In this document: positions 35,268 through 43,927 of the stretch, in pieces
Layout: the number at the start of each line of letters is the position of its first letter
Position numbering within the stretch: the stretch's first letter is position 1
Assembly: GCA_965116935.1 (NCBI GenBank)
Contig: OZ220737.1
Span: forward strand, 4,898,001-4,962,000
From: VXYL01 sp965116935
GTDB lineage: Bacteria; Pseudomonadota; Gammaproteobacteria; Pseudomonadales; Azotimanducaceae
Direction: 5' to 3'
DNA: 64,000 nucleotides
Made by a program: the position numbers and the translations under genes
The notes under the pieces: model-generated
What the model was told of the DNA's origin: nothing
Databases searched by the model: none
Seen by the model: only the letters and a program-made list of their open reading frames with translations

Positions 35268-36152
35268 TCAACTCGTGCCGACGGCGAGATATTGATCGAG
35301 GAACGGCCACATGTCCCGTTCGAGCTGCGTGGTCTCTGCCGACGCCTCGTAGGCAAAGGCGTGCGGCAGTCCCGGATAGAAGAGGTATTGCAGCGCGCCT
35401 CCCGCGTTCTGCCATTCGCGCAGGAGTTCAAGCGTCATCGGCTGCGGCACGTTGCGGTCTTCGCCCGGCTGCACCACGAGAAGCGGCGGCACCGTCTGCG
35501 CCTCGCCGGCGGCGAGCATCCGCTGCACGCTCGCTTCGTGCATGTGTTGTTCATCGTTGTAGTACTTGAGGTGCGCGGTGATGAGTTCCTCGCGGCCGGT
35601 GTCGTGCGCATGCCGGAACCGCACCAAGGGATCGGAAACCGGCCATAGCGCCACCACGCACGCCACTTCTGCCGAGATGTCCATCGCCGCATCAACGCCG
35701 TCACCCGAAACGATGGCCGTGCCCCGATGTGCCGGCGCGTCCGGCTGCGCGGCAGCGAGCAGCACGAGGTGGCCACCGGAGGAGCTGCCGATGAGTCCAA
35801 TCCGCTCGGGGTCGATGCCGAACTCGTCGGCGTGTGCCCGGACGAAGCGTATGCCCGCAGTGATGTCCTGCACCGCGCAAGGGTGTCGGCCCGTGCGCCC
35901 ATCGCGGAAGTCGAGCGAGAACACGGTGAGGCCCCGCCTTGCCAAGGCGTCGCACAGCACATGCGGTGAGAGGCGGTCGTTCGACGTCCAAGCGCCGCCG
36001 TGCACCATGACGATGCCCTTGCCGGCGCGTTCGCTCGCGGACCGCGGCTGATGCACTTGCGCTAGGAGGCGCGTTTCGCCCACGACGGCAAAGGCACGGC
36101 TAAAGGTCTCAACGTCTGTCACTTGCTCAACGTCGCTTTCCGTCCAATCCAT
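35268..36152 (-). CDS. Alpha/beta-hydrolase, esterase/lipase type, 294 aa
   Basis: HGGAW at 51-55 is the oxyanion hole of HSL-type esterases and GSSSGGH at 122-128 the nucleophile elbow with S124. The C-terminal GLPHAFAY supplies the histidine; an aspartate near VQPGEDRNV is the probable third residue. No signal peptide. Substrate not readable (short-chain ester or carbamate). Probable operon with the VOC gene downstream; divergent from the VOC gene at 36233 across 80 bp. Confidence 0.85.
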   Translation of the reverse strand: MDWTESDVEQVTDVETFSRAFAVVGETRLLAQVHQPRSASERAGKGIVMVHGGAWTSNDRLSPHVLCDALARRGLTVFSLDFRDGRTGRHPCAVQDITAGIRFVRAHADEFGIDPERIGLIGSSSGGHLVLLAAAQPDAPAHRGTAIVSGDGVDAAMDISAEVACVVALWPVSDPLVRFRHAHDTGREELITAHLKYYNDEQHMHEASVQRMLAAGEAQTVPPLLVVQPGEDRNVPQPMTLELLREWQNAGGALQYLFYPGLPHAFAYEASAETTQLERDMWPFLDQYLAVGTS

Positions 36153-36232
36153 GCGGGCGTCTTCGGCACTTTCGCGCGGGCCGCAGACAGAAGCGGATAA
36201 TGCCCTGCCCCATCGCCAACGGAGAATACCCC

Positions 36233-36670
36233 ATGCCGGACGAGCCCCTCGGCCGTTTCGACCACATCGGCATCGCCGTCCACAGCATTGACAAGGCTCG
36301 CCCCTTCTTCGAGAACGTGCTTGGCGCCAAGCTTCGACGCATCGGCGACAACCCCGGAGGCTTCCGCGTCGCCATCTTGGACCTAGACAATTTCTGCATT
36401 GAATTGCTCGAACCCATCGATCCGGACGGCTTCCTCGCCAAGTTTCTCGAACGCCGAGGCGAAGGCGTCCACCACATCACCCTACAAACGCCAGACATCG
36501 AGACCAAGACGATTGCGCTCGAGGAGGCTGGGGTGCGCGTGGTGGACAAGGAGTTCGAGGACCCGAACAACATCGGCGCCTTCATTTCGCCGAAGAGCGC
36601 GCACGGCGTTCTCATTCAGCTCGGGCAGACGTTAGGGCCGCTCAACAACCAGCCTTGGTGGGAGTCGTAG
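36233..36670 (+). CDS. VOC protein, methylmalonyl-CoA-epimerase-like, 145 aa
   Basis: Starts MPDEPLGRFDHIGIAV at ATG 36233, with GGAGA 7 nt upstream, then FFENVLGAKLRRI, CIELLEPIDPDGFLAKFLE and GEGVHHITLQTPDIE. The HIGIAV...GVHHI...ELLEP arrangement is that of methylmalonyl-CoA epimerases, which bind metal through two histidines and a glutamate. Epimerase function would fit an organism with acyl-CoA carboxylases but is not proven. Its TAG stop lies inside a REPIN-like repeat. Confidence 0.8.
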   Translation: MPDEPLGRFDHIGIAVHSIDKARPFFENVLGAKLRRIGDNPGGFRVAILDLDNFCIELLEPIDPDGFLAKFLERRGEGVHHITLQTPDIETKTIALEEAGVRVVDKEFEDPNNIGAFISPKSAHGVLIQLGQTLGPLNNQPWWES

Positions 36671-36741
36671 GGGCGACCCCAGTGGTCGCCCGTATTGGCG
36701 CACATCACACAAGCAGGGGCGACCACAAGGGTCGCCCCTAC
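36667..36741. repeat. REPIN-like inverted doublet
   Basis: GTAGGGGCGACCCCAGTGG... (36667-36691) and the inverted partner ...GGGTCGCCCCTAC ending at 36741; 75 bp in all, each half a hairpin. The TAG of the left arm is the stop of the VOC gene and, on the minus strand, the TAG of the right arm is the stop of the convergent Uma2 gene. Confidence 0.8.
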
Positions 36742-37361
36742 GGAAGCTCGCCGGCGTCAAAGGCCGCTGACACGTCAACGCTAAAGCCCGCAAGGACGGT
36801 TCCTTCTGCCTTCTCGCCCCGAGCAAAGACGCCGTGTTCCAGATACGCATCGCCATCCAAGGTTAGGACGGTGATGGTGTCGTTCAGAGGGTTGACGATC
36901 CAGTATTCGGGGACGCCCGCCTCGGCGTAGTCGTTGCGCTTGGTCACGAGGTCGCGGCTCGGGTTGTCTGGGCTCACGACTTCCATGACGAGGTCGGCGC
37001 CTAGCCAGTATCGATCCTGCATCCGGGGGTCCTTGGCATCGCGGACGAGGAGCAGGTCCGGTTCGCGCAACTTGCCCTCGCGTACGCGCAGGCGCAACGG
37101 CGAGTAAAGGGCCTCGCCGCCATGCTCTCTGGTCCATTCCAGAAGCGCGATAAAGAGCAGGCGGGAGATGGCCTGGTGGCGATGCGTCGGCATGGGCAAG
37201 ACCTCAATGCAGCCGTCCGTGAACTCGATGAAGTGGTTGCAGCCATCGGTGATGGCCAAATATTGGCTCTCTGTCCAAAGGCCCTGCATGGTGTCGGCAC
37301 TCGCAATCGTGCCGTTGCCCGGTGCGACGATGTGCGGGCCCGCGGGCCACGCGTCAGTCAT
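36738..37361 (-). CDS. Uma2-family putative restriction-endonuclease-fold protein, 207 aa
   Basis: REPDLLLVRDAKD followed by DLVMEVVSPDNPSRDLVTKR and YAEAGVPEYWIVNP is the Uma2 (DUF820) signature, a PD-(D/E)xK-like fold with D, E and K at these positions. Family members are widespread orphans of unproven function, often multicopy. A second copy lies at 43260-43880. The start ATG at 37361 begins MTDAWPAGPHIV. The stop codon is contributed by the REPIN-like repeat. Confidence 0.8.
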   Translation of the reverse strand: MTDAWPAGPHIVAPGNGTIASADTMQGLWTESQYLAITDGCNHFIEFTDGCIEVLPMPTHRHQAISRLLFIALLEWTREHGGEALYSPLRLRVREGKLREPDLLLVRDAKDPRMQDRYWLGADLVMEVVSPDNPSRDLVTKRNDYAEAGVPEYWIVNPLNDTITVLTLDGDAYLEHGVFARGEKAEGTVLAGFSVDVSAAFDAGELP

Positions 37362-37484
37362 GTTGTCGAATCGCCTGTCGCCACGGAGAGAGGATTGTCG
37401 GATGCCTCCGCCATGCCGTCAACGCATGGATAGAAGGGGCTTGCGGTCCGAAGACAGCTTCCGGTCGTGCCGGCAGACGCCCCG

Positions 37485-38885
37485 TCAAAGGTAGTAAACG
37501 AACCGCACAAAGGCTCGCGTGCTGCCGCCGATGGTGCCGTTGCCGGTGTCGATGGTGCCGTATTCCTCGCCCGCCCCGCCGACGGGCTTGATGACGCCGA
37601 GTTGCCAGCGGGCGTGGTCGCCCTCGTCATACGAGAGGGAGGCGGTGACGACCCCGGAGCCGTCGTTGAGGTTGCAGATCCAGGCGATGTTCTGCCCCAG
37701 TAGGATGCTCCAGCGGATATTGGCGCCCAGGCTCGCGTAGTCGCGCATGACGTTGAACATCTCGCCGCGGGCGATGCGGTTCACGAGGGGCGCGGGCAGG
37801 TCAAACAGGCTACCTGGGAGTTCGGAGACGCCGAAGCCGTTGCGGTAGTACTCGGCGAAGACGTACACGAGCCGTTCGGAAACCGCGAAGCTGTAGTCGG
37901 CATTCAGCACGCCCGAGAAGGTCCAGGGCGAGCCGGGTTCAAGGCGGGTGGTGTCGCGACCGGCAACTACATCGGCGCGCACGAGGGCGCCGCCGGCGGG
38001 GATGCGCAAGCCCACGCCGTAGATGTCGTCGGTGTAGTGACGGGCAGCCATGAGTTCGTACTCACCCGTGCCAAGGAAGCCTCGGTACTTGGCGGCGAAG
38101 CTGGACGCATCGCGCCTCACTTCGGCGCCGGAGCGGCGGGCGATGCCGAGCATCTGAAACTCGCTGCCGTCCGGAAACAGGCGCTCGACCAGCAGCAGGT
38201 CGTCGCCGGGCTTGAAGTCTTGGTCCACTGTGGTGGGGGCGAAGGGGTTGAACAAATCAAACGGCTGGAAGGTGAGGCCACCGCCCCAACTAACGGCTTG
38301 GCGACCGGCGGTGACGCCCCAATTGCCTTGCCGGTACTCCACCGCCAGCCGATCCAGACGATGCACGGTGCGGCGACCCGGGCCGTCGTCCAAGTTCCAG
38401 GTGAGTTGCATGGCACGGGTCGCATCGCCCACTGGCGTTTGGTCGAAGGTGAGTCCGGGCGTGCCCAAGGCAGCCAGGGAGTCGCCGTAGTTCCAGCCGG
38501 TGGAGTGGTCTAGGGAGAAACGGAACGGGCCGATGTCTTCGCGGAACATCAGGCGGAGGCCAGCATTGTGGTCAATCGGCGTCGACTCTTCGGTTGCCTG
38601 GCGCTGCAAGTCGCGCTCCGGCAATGACTGCGCGGTGCTGTACCACGTGAGGCGGACGTCGAGCTCGGCAGGGCTCGCGGGACTTGCCACCACGAGCAGC
38701 GCGAACAACACCAGCTCAACTGCCCGCGGAGCCGATGCGCCCCTTGGAATGCCCCCGTGCTTGGTTCGAAGTCGAGCCGAAACCGACGAGCGGGCCGGAT
38801 GGCGCGGTGCCCAAGGCCACTCGGAGCGTGAGCCCATCCACGCTCCTCGCGCCGGAGGCGAGGCATTCAAGGGTCTGCTACGCAA
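37485..38885 (-). CDS. Outer-membrane beta-barrel protein, about 430-466 aa
   Basis: A hydrophobic signal stretch (VELVLFALLVVASPASPA) is followed by repeated amphipathic strands with aromatic girdles (EYELMAARHYTDDIYGVGL, RLVYVFAEYYRNGFGVSEL) and an aromatic-rich C-terminus (AFVRFVYYL), typical of outer-membrane barrels. The exact start is unclear: residues before the signal look like upstream shadow, and no good start with a ribosome-binding site is seen next to it. It is the last gene of the operon LolA-like / FtsX / FtsX / ATPase / barrel, suggesting it is the outer-membrane end or a client of that exporter. Confidence 0.7.
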   Translation of the reverse strand: MRSRPLNASPPARGAWMGSRSEWPWAPRHPARSSVSARLRTKHGGIPRGASAPRAVELVLFALLVVASPASPAELDVRLTWYSTAQSLPERDLQRQATEESTPIDHNAGLRLMFREDIGPFRFSLDHSTGWNYGDSLAALGTPGLTFDQTPVGDATRAMQLTWNLDDGPGRRTVHRLDRLAVEYRQGNWGVTAGRQAVSWGGGLTFQPFDLFNPFAPTTVDQDFKPGDDLLLVERLFPDGSEFQMLGIARRSGAEVRRDASSFAAKYRGFLGTGEYELMAARHYTDDIYGVGLRIPAGGALVRADVVAGRDTTRLEPGSPWTFSGVLNADYSFAVSERLVYVFAEYYRNGFGVSELPGSLFDLPAPLVNRIARGEMFNVMRDYASLGANIRWSILLGQNIAWICNLNDGSGVVTASLSYDEGDHARWQLGVIKPVGGAGEEYGTIDTGNGTIGGSTRAFVRFVYYL

Positions 38886-38933
38886 CCAACCACGGCGCCG
38901 CGCGACGGGTCTCGTCGCAGTCCCTGCGAGGGC

Positions 38934-39614
38934 TCACTCGCTGACGATCTCGCCGTCGCGCAGGTGTACCTGACGGGATGCATAGCCCATCACCATGGGG
39001 TCGTGGGTGGCGGTGAGGATGGTCACGCCCCTTTCCTTGTTCAGGCGCTTCAAGAGTTCTAGCAACTCGCCGGTGGTGCCGGTGTCGAGGTTGGCGCTTG
39101 GCTCGTCGGCCAGCAGCAGGACGGGATTGGTGACGATGGCACGGGCGATGGCCACTCGCTGTTGCTGGCCGCCAGACATCTCGCCCGGGCGCCGGTCTGC
39201 CAGGTCGCGCATTCCAAGCGAGTCGAGCGTGCCGAGCGCCCGTTCGCCCCGCTCGGCGGCGTCGATGCCCTGCAGCTGCATGATGAATTCCACGTTCTCT
39301 TGCGCCGACAGCACCGGAATGAGGTTGTAAGCTTGGAACACGAAGCCGATCTTGTTGAGGCGCAGATCCGCGAGTTCGCTATCGCCCAAGGCGTTGATGT
39401 CCTCGCCGTCCACGCTGATGGCGCCGGCGTTGGGCCGGTCCAAGCCGCCGATGACGTGCAACAGAGTGGACTTGCCGGAACCAGAGGGCCCGGCGAGGCT
39501 GACGAACTCCCCCTGATCGAGCGCAAAGTCCACGCCGCGTAGCGCATGGACGGGAACCGCGTCGTCCTGATAGGTGCGCGAGACGCCTTGGCATTCGACA
39601 ACGTGCTGAGTCAT
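38934..39614 (-). CDS. ABC transporter ATPase, LolD/MacB type, 226 aa
   Basis: Walker A GPSGSGKST (42-50), Q-loop VFQAYNLIPVLSAQEN, signature MSGGQQQRVAIARA, Walker B LLLADEPSANLD, H-loop ATHDP. The QEN after the Q-loop and ~226-aa length are typical of the LolD/MacB/FtsE group that drives FtsX-type permeases mechanically rather than by classic transport. It lies 65 bp downstream of one permease gene and 48 bp upstream of the barrel gene. Confidence 0.92.
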   Translation of the reverse strand: MTQHVVECQGVSRTYQDDAVPVHALRGVDFALDQGEFVSLAGPSGSGKSTLLHVIGGLDRPNAGAISVDGEDINALGDSELADLRLNKIGFVFQAYNLIPVLSAQENVEFIMQLQGIDAAERGERALGTLDSLGMRDLADRRPGEMSGGQQQRVAIARAIVTNPVLLLADEPSANLDTGTTGELLELLKRLNKERGVTILTATHDPMVMGYASRQVHLRDGEIVSE

Positions 39615-39679
39615 GGACGGGTCTCTCCGGTCTAAAGCGATGGCGCGTTCGAGGTGGATTGCCGGTTGCCTTCGGGAAA

Positions 39680-40891
39680 TCAGCGGCGCATGGCGTCTAG
39701 CGGCGTCACCTTCACCGCTCGGCGCGCAGGATAGAGGCTGGCAAGGACCCCGAGCACAAGGCTCAGCACGAACACGATCACCATGTCCGCCACTTCCAGC
39801 CGGGGCGTGAAGATATTGCGCACACCCATCATTTGCATGGTCTCGCTGAAGGCCGAAAGGTCAATCCCGCCTGAGAACGGCAGGTAACAGACGACCGCCA
39901 GTGCAAGCCCGGCCACCACGCCCGCAGTCATCACGAGCGTGGACTCCACCACCACCTGCGCCACCACGCTACGCGGCCTCATGCCCAGCGCCCGCAGCAT
40001 TCCCAGTTCCCGCACCCTTTCCATGACCGCAGTGACAAGGGCGTTGACGAGGCCAAACACCAAGGCGCCCATGATGACGAAGTACATGATGTAAAGGCCG
40101 AAATCGGCCACCAACACCATGCTTGCCACCTGCGGCTCCAAGTCCTGCCATGCCTTGACGTCGAGGTCCTCGAAGACAGCACCGAGTTCCGCGAGCGCGA
40201 GGGGAATGTCGTCGCCGCTCTCCAGACGAAGCGACACCTCGGTCACGGCTGGCGACTCGAGCAACGTCGCCACGGTCTGCGCGCCAGTGAAGACGAACAC
40301 CTTCTCGAGCGCATTGCTGTCGGCATCGTAGGTGCCGGCGATGCGATAGCCAGCCTCGCGATTCAGGCCATCCGCGCCTTGCGTCATGATGACGAGACGG
40401 CGACCAACCGACGTCTCGAGTTGCTCCGCCAGCGTGGCGCCGATGATGATGCGCCGGTCTTGGGCACCGCTCAATGCCTCGCCGTCCACCGACAGGCTGC
40501 CCAGGAACGAAATGGCCTCTTGCGCCGGGTCTACCCCAACGAGCTGAACGCCACGCGTTTCCCGTTCGCTCATGATGACCGCCGGCACGCGCACGCGCTG
40601 CGCCCAGCCAGCCACCGGAACGTCGGCCAGCGCTTGCTCCCACCCTTGCTCGGGCTCAAAGCCCCGGCCGATACCGGGGTCCGCCATGTAACCGGGGTGG
40701 ATGACCTTGATGTGGCCCGTGAGGTTGTCAATCACCGCTTCGCGCATCTCGGCGGCCATGCCGCGCATGAGCGTGTTCATGAGCATGACGCCGGTGACCG
40801 CCAGCGCGATCGCCAACACCATGATGCCGTTACGGCGGCGGTGGCGCCAAAGGTTGCGCCATGAAAGTTGCAGCAGGAGTTTCAGCGGCAC
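39680..40891 (-). CDS. FtsX-type ABC permease, 403 aa
   Basis: One N-terminal transmembrane helix (NGIMVLAIALAVTGVMLMNT), a ~210-residue periplasmic domain, then three C-terminal helices (MYFVIMGALVFGLVNALVTA and later VIVFVLSLVLGVLASLYPA) and the closing TPLDAMRR, as in LolC/LolE/MacB. GTG at 40891 has GGAG 8 nt upstream; the frame to 40984 adds only shadow sequence. Second permease of the operon; the two are paralogous and probably form a heterodimer served by the LolD-like ATPase. Confidence 0.88.
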   Translation of the reverse strand: MPLKLLLQLSWRNLWRHRRRNGIMVLAIALAVTGVMLMNTLMRGMAAEMREAVIDNLTGHIKVIHPGYMADPGIGRGFEPEQGWEQALADVPVAGWAQRVRVPAVIMSERETRGVQLVGVDPAQEAISFLGSLSVDGEALSGAQDRRIIIGATLAEQLETSVGRRLVIMTQGADGLNREAGYRIAGTYDADSNALEKVFVFTGAQTVATLLESPAVTEVSLRLESGDDIPLALAELGAVFEDLDVKAWQDLEPQVASMVLVADFGLYIMYFVIMGALVFGLVNALVTAVMERVRELGMLRALGMRPRSVVAQVVVESTLVMTAGVVAGLALAVVCYLPFSGGIDLSAFSETMQMMGVRNIFTPRLEVADMVIVFVLSLVLGVLASLYPARRAVKVTPLDAMRR

Positions 40892-40980
40892 GAGGAGCTC
40901 CGCCCTAGCAGCCTGTCGGACTTTGCCGGGCCAGCGGCGAAGTCGGGCAGGCTGGTAGCCGTAGCTGCGGGCGAATGCGA

Positions 40981-41008
40981 GCACGCGCGCCCTTCAGGGC
41001 GCGCGTGC
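40981..41008. repeat. Strong intercistronic hairpin
   Basis: GCACGCGCGCCC-TTCA-GGGCGCGCGTGC: perfect 12-bp arms around a 4-nt loop, located between the two permease genes of one operon. There is no following T-run, so it is not a classical terminator; an mRNA-stability or processing element, or a partial attenuator, is plausible. Confidence 0.7.
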
Positions 41009-41024
41009 GCACGATGTCGGGCCA

Positions 41025-42311
41025 TCATTCTTCCTCGCGCAATGCTTCAACCGGCTTCAGACGGCGCACCCGCAAGGCGGGAATCAGCCCGGCCACGAGC
41101 GTCCCCACAAGCAACACCAACGGAGCGGTGCCGAGCGTGAAGAAGCTGACCTCCGGGTGGATGCGCTCCGGCATCATGAACTGGCCGGCCATGTCCTCGA
41201 GCCCGGCTATGGGCACGCCCACAATGCCCAAGCCAACCATGAGGGCGTAGGAAATCGCGGCGCCAATGGCGGTGCCCACCACCCACATGCACAGTGCCTC
41301 GATGACGATCATGGCGACGATGCCGCCAGGCCTCATGCCGATGGCGATCAGCATCCCGAACTCTCGGGTGCGCTCGAACACCGTCATCGTGAAGCTGTTG
41401 GCCACCGACAGCGTGACAATCGCCACCAAGAGCACATAGATGATGAGCCCGCTGACGGCGTCCATTTGAATCATCTGCCTGAGTTCCGGCAGCAGCTTGT
41501 CCCAGTCGAGGACGCGCGCTTCCGCTGGCAACGTTGGCGCCAGTCCTCGGGCGATGGCGGTGGCATCGTTTGCGTTCTCGGCCATCAGCACGATGCGATG
41601 CACGCTGTCGCCGAGATCGAAGGCGGATTGCACCGCCGACAGGGGCACCTGCAGGATGCTGCGGTCGAGTTCGACTTGGCCGGTATCGAAAAGGCCGTCC
41701 ACGGTGAAAAGCGCCGCAGCAACGCCGCCTTCGAGCGCAGAACCCATGACGAATATCTCATCACCAATCTTGAGGCCCAGATTCGTCGCCAGCGCCTTTC
41801 CGACGTAAGCACTGTCAGCACGTGGCAGGTACTCGCCCTCGACGATTTGCTCGGAAAGGGCCGACACCTTCGGCTCGCGCACCGGATCGACCCCCATCAC
41901 CAGCCCGCCGAAGCTGCGCTCGCCCACCGACACCAGCGCGAAGCCTTCGACTCTCGGTGCAGCGGCAACGATGTCCGGCGATTGCTCCAGTTCGCGCAGC
42001 AGTTCTGAACCTCCGGCGATTCGGTTGGCGACCTTGGGATCGTCGAAATAGTCCACGTGCTGCACCTGCATGTGCCCGGACATCATGCCGGTGGCCGTGT
42101 CGATCATGCCGTCGTAGCTGCCGAGCTGAAACGACATGAAGACGACGCACAGGAAGATGGAGAAAGCGATGCCGGATGCCGTTAGCCAGGTGCGGCGACC
42201 ATTGCGCCAGAGATTGCGCCAGGCGATGCGCACGTGCAGCCCCATGCTTACGCTGCCCGTGGCGGCCGGGTCAGCGACCGGTGACACTTGGGCGATGTCG
42301 GCGGCAGCCAT
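41025..42311 (-). CDS. FtsX-type ABC permease, 428 aa
   Basis: Same topology as its neighbour: transmembrane helix near 45-65 (TASGIAFSIFLCVVFMSFQL), periplasmic domain with a DYFDDPKVANRIAG segment, three C-terminal helices (IIYVLLVAIVTLSVANSF and others), and the end LKPVEALREEE. Carries the MacB/LolE-like FERTREFGMLIAIGMRP loop before the second helix, probably contacting the ATPase. 46 bp downstream of the LolA-like gene. ATG at 42311 kept; an in-frame ATG at 42245 (MGLHVRIAWRNLWRN) is an alternative and resembles the start of the sister permease. Confidence 0.88.
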   Translation of the reverse strand: MAAADIAQVSPVADPAATGSVSMGLHVRIAWRNLWRNGRRTWLTASGIAFSIFLCVVFMSFQLGSYDGMIDTATGMMSGHMQVQHVDYFDDPKVANRIAGGSELLRELEQSPDIVAAAPRVEGFALVSVGERSFGGLVMGVDPVREPKVSALSEQIVEGEYLPRADSAYVGKALATNLGLKIGDEIFVMGSALEGGVAAALFTVDGLFDTGQVELDRSILQVPLSAVQSAFDLGDSVHRIVLMAENANDATAIARGLAPTLPAEARVLDWDKLLPELRQMIQMDAVSGLIIYVLLVAIVTLSVANSFTMTVFERTREFGMLIAIGMRPGGIVAMIVIEALCMWVVGTAIGAAISYALMVGLGIVGVPIAGLEDMAGQFMMPERIHPEVSFFTLGTAPLVLLVGTLVAGLIPALRVRRLKPVEALREEE

Positions 42312-42357
42312 GCTTTGGTGGCCTCCTTCCTCGTTCGACTTTGCGGCGTGCCTCGGG

Positions 42358-43146
42358 TCAGCGTTCGCCGCGCAAGGCGAAGCGGGTGAACTTCGATGCC
42401 GGCACGTTGGCGTCGAAGTCGGCTTCGAGGTAGCGGATTTCGGTCCAGTGCTCGGGTTCGGCCAAGTCGGACATGCGCATGACCAACGGTATCTCGCGCC
42501 CGCCCAATGGGCCGATGTCCCGCGTCTCCATCTGCTTCAAGGCGATGAGGTCTTGGTCGTGGAAGGTCTGGCTCAGCATCACGTAGTCGTCGCGCAGCAC
42601 CATGGTTTCGTGTCCCCAGACGATGGGCGCATCGTCGTAAGGCGTCATCTGCAGCGAAAAGACGGTGTGGCCACCCTCTTGGTCGCGGTCCACGATCTGC
42701 ACGTCGTAGTAGCGCAGGTAGTTGTCGCTGCGAGAGAGGTCGTTGTAGGAGAAGTCGGAGCTGGCCCAGCTCTGCGACATCATGCTCGACGGCAGCCGCG
42801 CCTCCCGCTTTAGCTGCGGCACGAACGTCCACATGCTGTCGGCAAGCTTGAGCGTGGCATTGCCGGCGTCCTTGGCGGGTGCCGTGAAGCGGATCAGGGC
42901 GTCTTCCTGGCCTTGCGTCCAGGCTTCGAGCTCCATGTTCCGCTCCCAGTCCGGGCGGTGGATCTTCATGGCGAGGCGGGTGTAGGAGGATGCGCCGCGG
43001 GTGAGCTCGAGCGCCCCTTGCAGGAGTTGAATGGCAGTGGCGTCAACAGATGCGACGGCAATCTCGTCCTCGGCGAACGCAGGCCCCGATACAAGCGCCA
43101 ACGAGACGCCAGCGAACGCAAACGATGCCATCCGGACGCTTCGCAT
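42358..43146 (-). CDS. LolA-like outer-membrane lipoprotein-sorting protein, 262 aa
   Basis: Signal peptide (MASFAFAGVSLALVSGPAFA, cleavage near 25), then a LolA-like half-barrel: SSYTRLAMKIHRPDWERNME, ALIRFTAPAKDAGNATLKL, MWTFVPQLKREARLP. This matches the outer membrane lipoprotein-sorting family that travels with FtsX permeases, distinct from the housekeeping LolA. It is the first gene of the five-gene operon running to 37485. By analogy it carries a lipid or lipoprotein across the periplasm; the cargo is unknown. Confidence 0.82.
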   Translation of the reverse strand: MRSVRMASFAFAGVSLALVSGPAFAEDEIAVASVDATAIQLLQGALELTRGASSYTRLAMKIHRPDWERNMELEAWTQGQEDALIRFTAPAKDAGNATLKLADSMWTFVPQLKREARLPSSMMSQSWASSDFSYNDLSRSDNYLRYYDVQIVDRDQEGGHTVFSLQMTPYDDAPIVWGHETMVLRDDYVMLSQTFHDQDLIALKQMETRDIGPLGGREIPLVMRMSDLAEPEHWTEIRYLEADFDANVPASKFTRFALRGER

Positions 43147-43259
43147 CTCGAACTCCTCGACTTACGCCGCGATTGTACATCCTTGCACGCCGGAGCACGT
43201 GCGGCCTCCCGCCAGCAAAGGGGTATTCTTTGGCCCGTCTCCACCAAGGACGGTCGCCC

Positions 43260-43880
43260 GTGGCCTCCGCCCCGCAACCCACGCCAACCAGCGAACCCGC
43301 CGATCCGCTACCTCTGCGGGTTCGTCTGCAACCGGCACTTTGCCCCACTGACAACCAGTTCTATGAGTTCTGCCGGCAGAACCGCGAACTGCGCATCGAA
43401 CGGAATGTCACCGGAGATGTGACAATCATGCCCGCCGCAGGATGGGAAAGTTCGCGCCGGAATGCGGACATCACGGCGCAGCTATTCGCCTGGGCGCTGG
43501 AGGATGGCAGCGGGGTAGCTGCGGATTCGTCGGCCGGCTACGTCCTCCCGAACGGGGCGGTTCGCTCACCTGACGCCTCTTGGCTCAGCAACGCGCGGCT
43601 GGCCTCAGCTTCCGCGGAAGAGCGCCAGCGCTTCCTTCCTCTGTGCCCTGAGTTCGTGATCGAACTTCGTTCGCCTTCAGATCGACTGCCCGCCATGCAG
43701 ACCAAGATGCTGGAATACCAAGCGAACGGCACGGAACTCGGCTGGCTCATCGACGCGGTGGGCCAGGCCGTGTTCGTCTATCGCATGGGGGAGGATGCGG
43801 TGCGCCTTGCGGCTCCGAAACTCCTGTCCGGCGAGCCCGTCCTTCCCGGCCTTCACCTCGGGCTACAACGCGTCTGGTGA
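43260..43880 (+). CDS. Uma2-family protein, 206 aa
   Basis: Second Uma2 (DUF820) copy: AVRSPDASWLSNARL, CPEFVIELRSPSDRLPAMQTK and MLEYQANGTELGWLIDA give the PD-x(n)-E-x-R/K-like core and the family's C-terminal strand. GTG at 43260 with AAGGA about 9 nt upstream; the frame upstream (to 43050) is shadow. Only distantly similar to the copy at 36738. Function unproven. Transcribed divergently from the LolA-like gene. Confidence 0.78.
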   Translation: MASAPQPTPTSEPADPLPLRVRLQPALCPTDNQFYEFCRQNRELRIERNVTGDVTIMPAAGWESSRRNADITAQLFAWALEDGSGVAADSSAGYVLPNGAVRSPDASWLSNARLASASAEERQRFLPLCPEFVIELRSPSDRLPAMQTKMLEYQANGTELGWLIDAVGQAVFVYRMGEDAVRLAAPKLLSGEPVLPGLHLGLQRVW

Positions 43881-43927
43881 CTCGGACCCTCCGCGCAAGC
43901 GGTACAAACCGGATCAAGCTGCCGAGG

